Made by a program: the position numbers and the translations under genes
Shown: positions 6,245-6,477 of the stretch, piece by piece
Layout of the letters: each line of letters begins with the position of its first letter
How positions within the stretch are numbered: position 1 is the first letter of the stretch
Assembly: GCA_012799425.1 (NCBI GenBank)
Contig: JAAZLF010000539.1
Location: forward strand, 1-6,477
Reading direction: 5' to 3'
DNA: 6,477 bases
Source: Actinomycetales bacterium
GTDB lineage: Bacteria; Actinomycetota; Actinomycetes; Actinomycetales; Dermabacteraceae
The notes under the pieces: generated by a model
Seen by the model: only the letters and a program-made list of their open reading frames with translations
What the model was told of the DNA's origin: nothing
Database searches by the model: none

Positions 6245-6257
6245 AGGAGGAGTTCTC

Positions 6258-6477
6258 ATGACCGTCGACGATCACCAGGTGCGGCAGGACGGCTCGACCC
6301 GTCCCGGGATCGACTCCCCGCTGTTCGACGCCCTCATCGGCGCGCGCAAGATGTTCAGCCGCTCGGAGAGGATCAGCGAGGACAACCGCGAGACCCACAA
6401 GGTGGGCGGGCGCAGCGGCGACTCCTTCTACCGCGAGCGCTGGAGCCACGACAAGGTGGTCCGCTCCACGCACGGCG
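6258..6477 (+). CDS. narG: Respiratory nitrate reductase alpha subunit, N-terminal part (3' end outside window)
   Basis: The first 73 codons of NarG are present, the molybdenum (bis-MGD) subunit that reduces nitrate to nitrite on the cytoplasmic side of the membrane with NarH and NarI. The diagnostic stretch is GDSFYRERWSHDKVVRSTHG (residues 54-73), which continues in the family as VNCTGSC. His72 corresponds to the histidine ligand (His49 in E. coli NarG) of the FS0 [4Fe-4S] cluster; the cysteine ligands lie past the window end. The protein has about 23 more residues before this histidine than E. coli NarG, as expected for actinobacterial forms. The ATG has a very strong Shine-Dalgarno, AGGAGG (6245-6250), 7 nt upstream, so translation should be much stronger than for most genes here. 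The gene follows narK by 54 nt, the usual narK-narGHJI order. Catalytic residues cannot be checked. Confidence 0.93.
   Translation, partial: MTVDDHQVRQDGSTRPGIDSPLFDALIGARKMFSRSERISEDNRETHKVGGRSGDSFYRERWSHDKVVRSTHG

Noticed and set aside
1..6477. CRISPR array, insertion sequence, tRNA/rRNA, riboswitch or leader-peptide attenuator
   Set aside because: No regularly spaced repeats, transposase or integrase coding, or tRNA-like fold were seen. The gaps before leuB (28 nt) and ilvE (49 nt) contain no run of Leu, Ile or Val codons or paired hairpins suited to attenuation.

Overview
This 6.5 kb window is GC-rich DNA with the compact, same-strand gene layout of a high-GC Gram-positive (Actinobacteria). 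The nitrate reductase proteins and the LeuB sequence type suggest a facultatively anaerobic member of the Micrococcales, for example a Brachybacterium-like organism. That placement is an inference from protein style and composition, not a database match. All seven recognisable genes lie on the + strand.

Region 1 (1-4133) is a branched-chain amino acid / serine block. It holds the 3' end of serA (the ACT domain of phosphoglycerate dehydrogenase), leuB (3-isopropylmalate dehydrogenase), ilvE (branched-chain aminotransferase) and cimA ((R)-citramalate synthase). Gaps are 28, 49 and 7 nt, so the block is probably one transcription unit. CimA makes citramalate from pyruvate and acetyl-CoA. LeuCD (not in this window) and LeuB can turn citramalate into 2-oxobutyrate, and the IlvBN/C/D enzymes followed by IlvE then give isoleucine. 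The same LeuB and IlvE also serve leucine, and IlvE serves valine. The cluster therefore encodes key steps of a threonine-independent isoleucine route next to leucine synthesis.

Region 2 (4134-4724) is a single gene for a 175-residue protein made of two ACT domains, resembling the GcvR-type ACT family. Its ATG lies 6 nt after a TANNNT hexamer, so it may have its own leaderless promoter.

Region 3 (4725-4973) is the only long intergenic stretch. Part of it is clearly less GC-rich than its surroundings (56 G/C of 110 in 4741-4850). It carries four inverted repeats around a -10-like TAGTGT and is the probable control region for the genes that follow.

Region 4 (4974-6477) is the start of a respiratory nitrate reduction operon: narK (nitrate/nitrite transporter of the major facilitator superfamily), then narG (catalytic subunit of membrane-bound nitrate reductase), which is cut off by the window end at the histidine that should bind the FS0 iron-sulfur cluster. 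A C-rich, G-poor leader separates narK and narG. The rest of the operon (narH, narJ, narI) would be expected just outside the window.

The protein-coding genes are all of known families. No CRISPR array, mobile element, RNA gene or new defence system is visible. The least explained sequence is the narK upstream region with its nested dyads.
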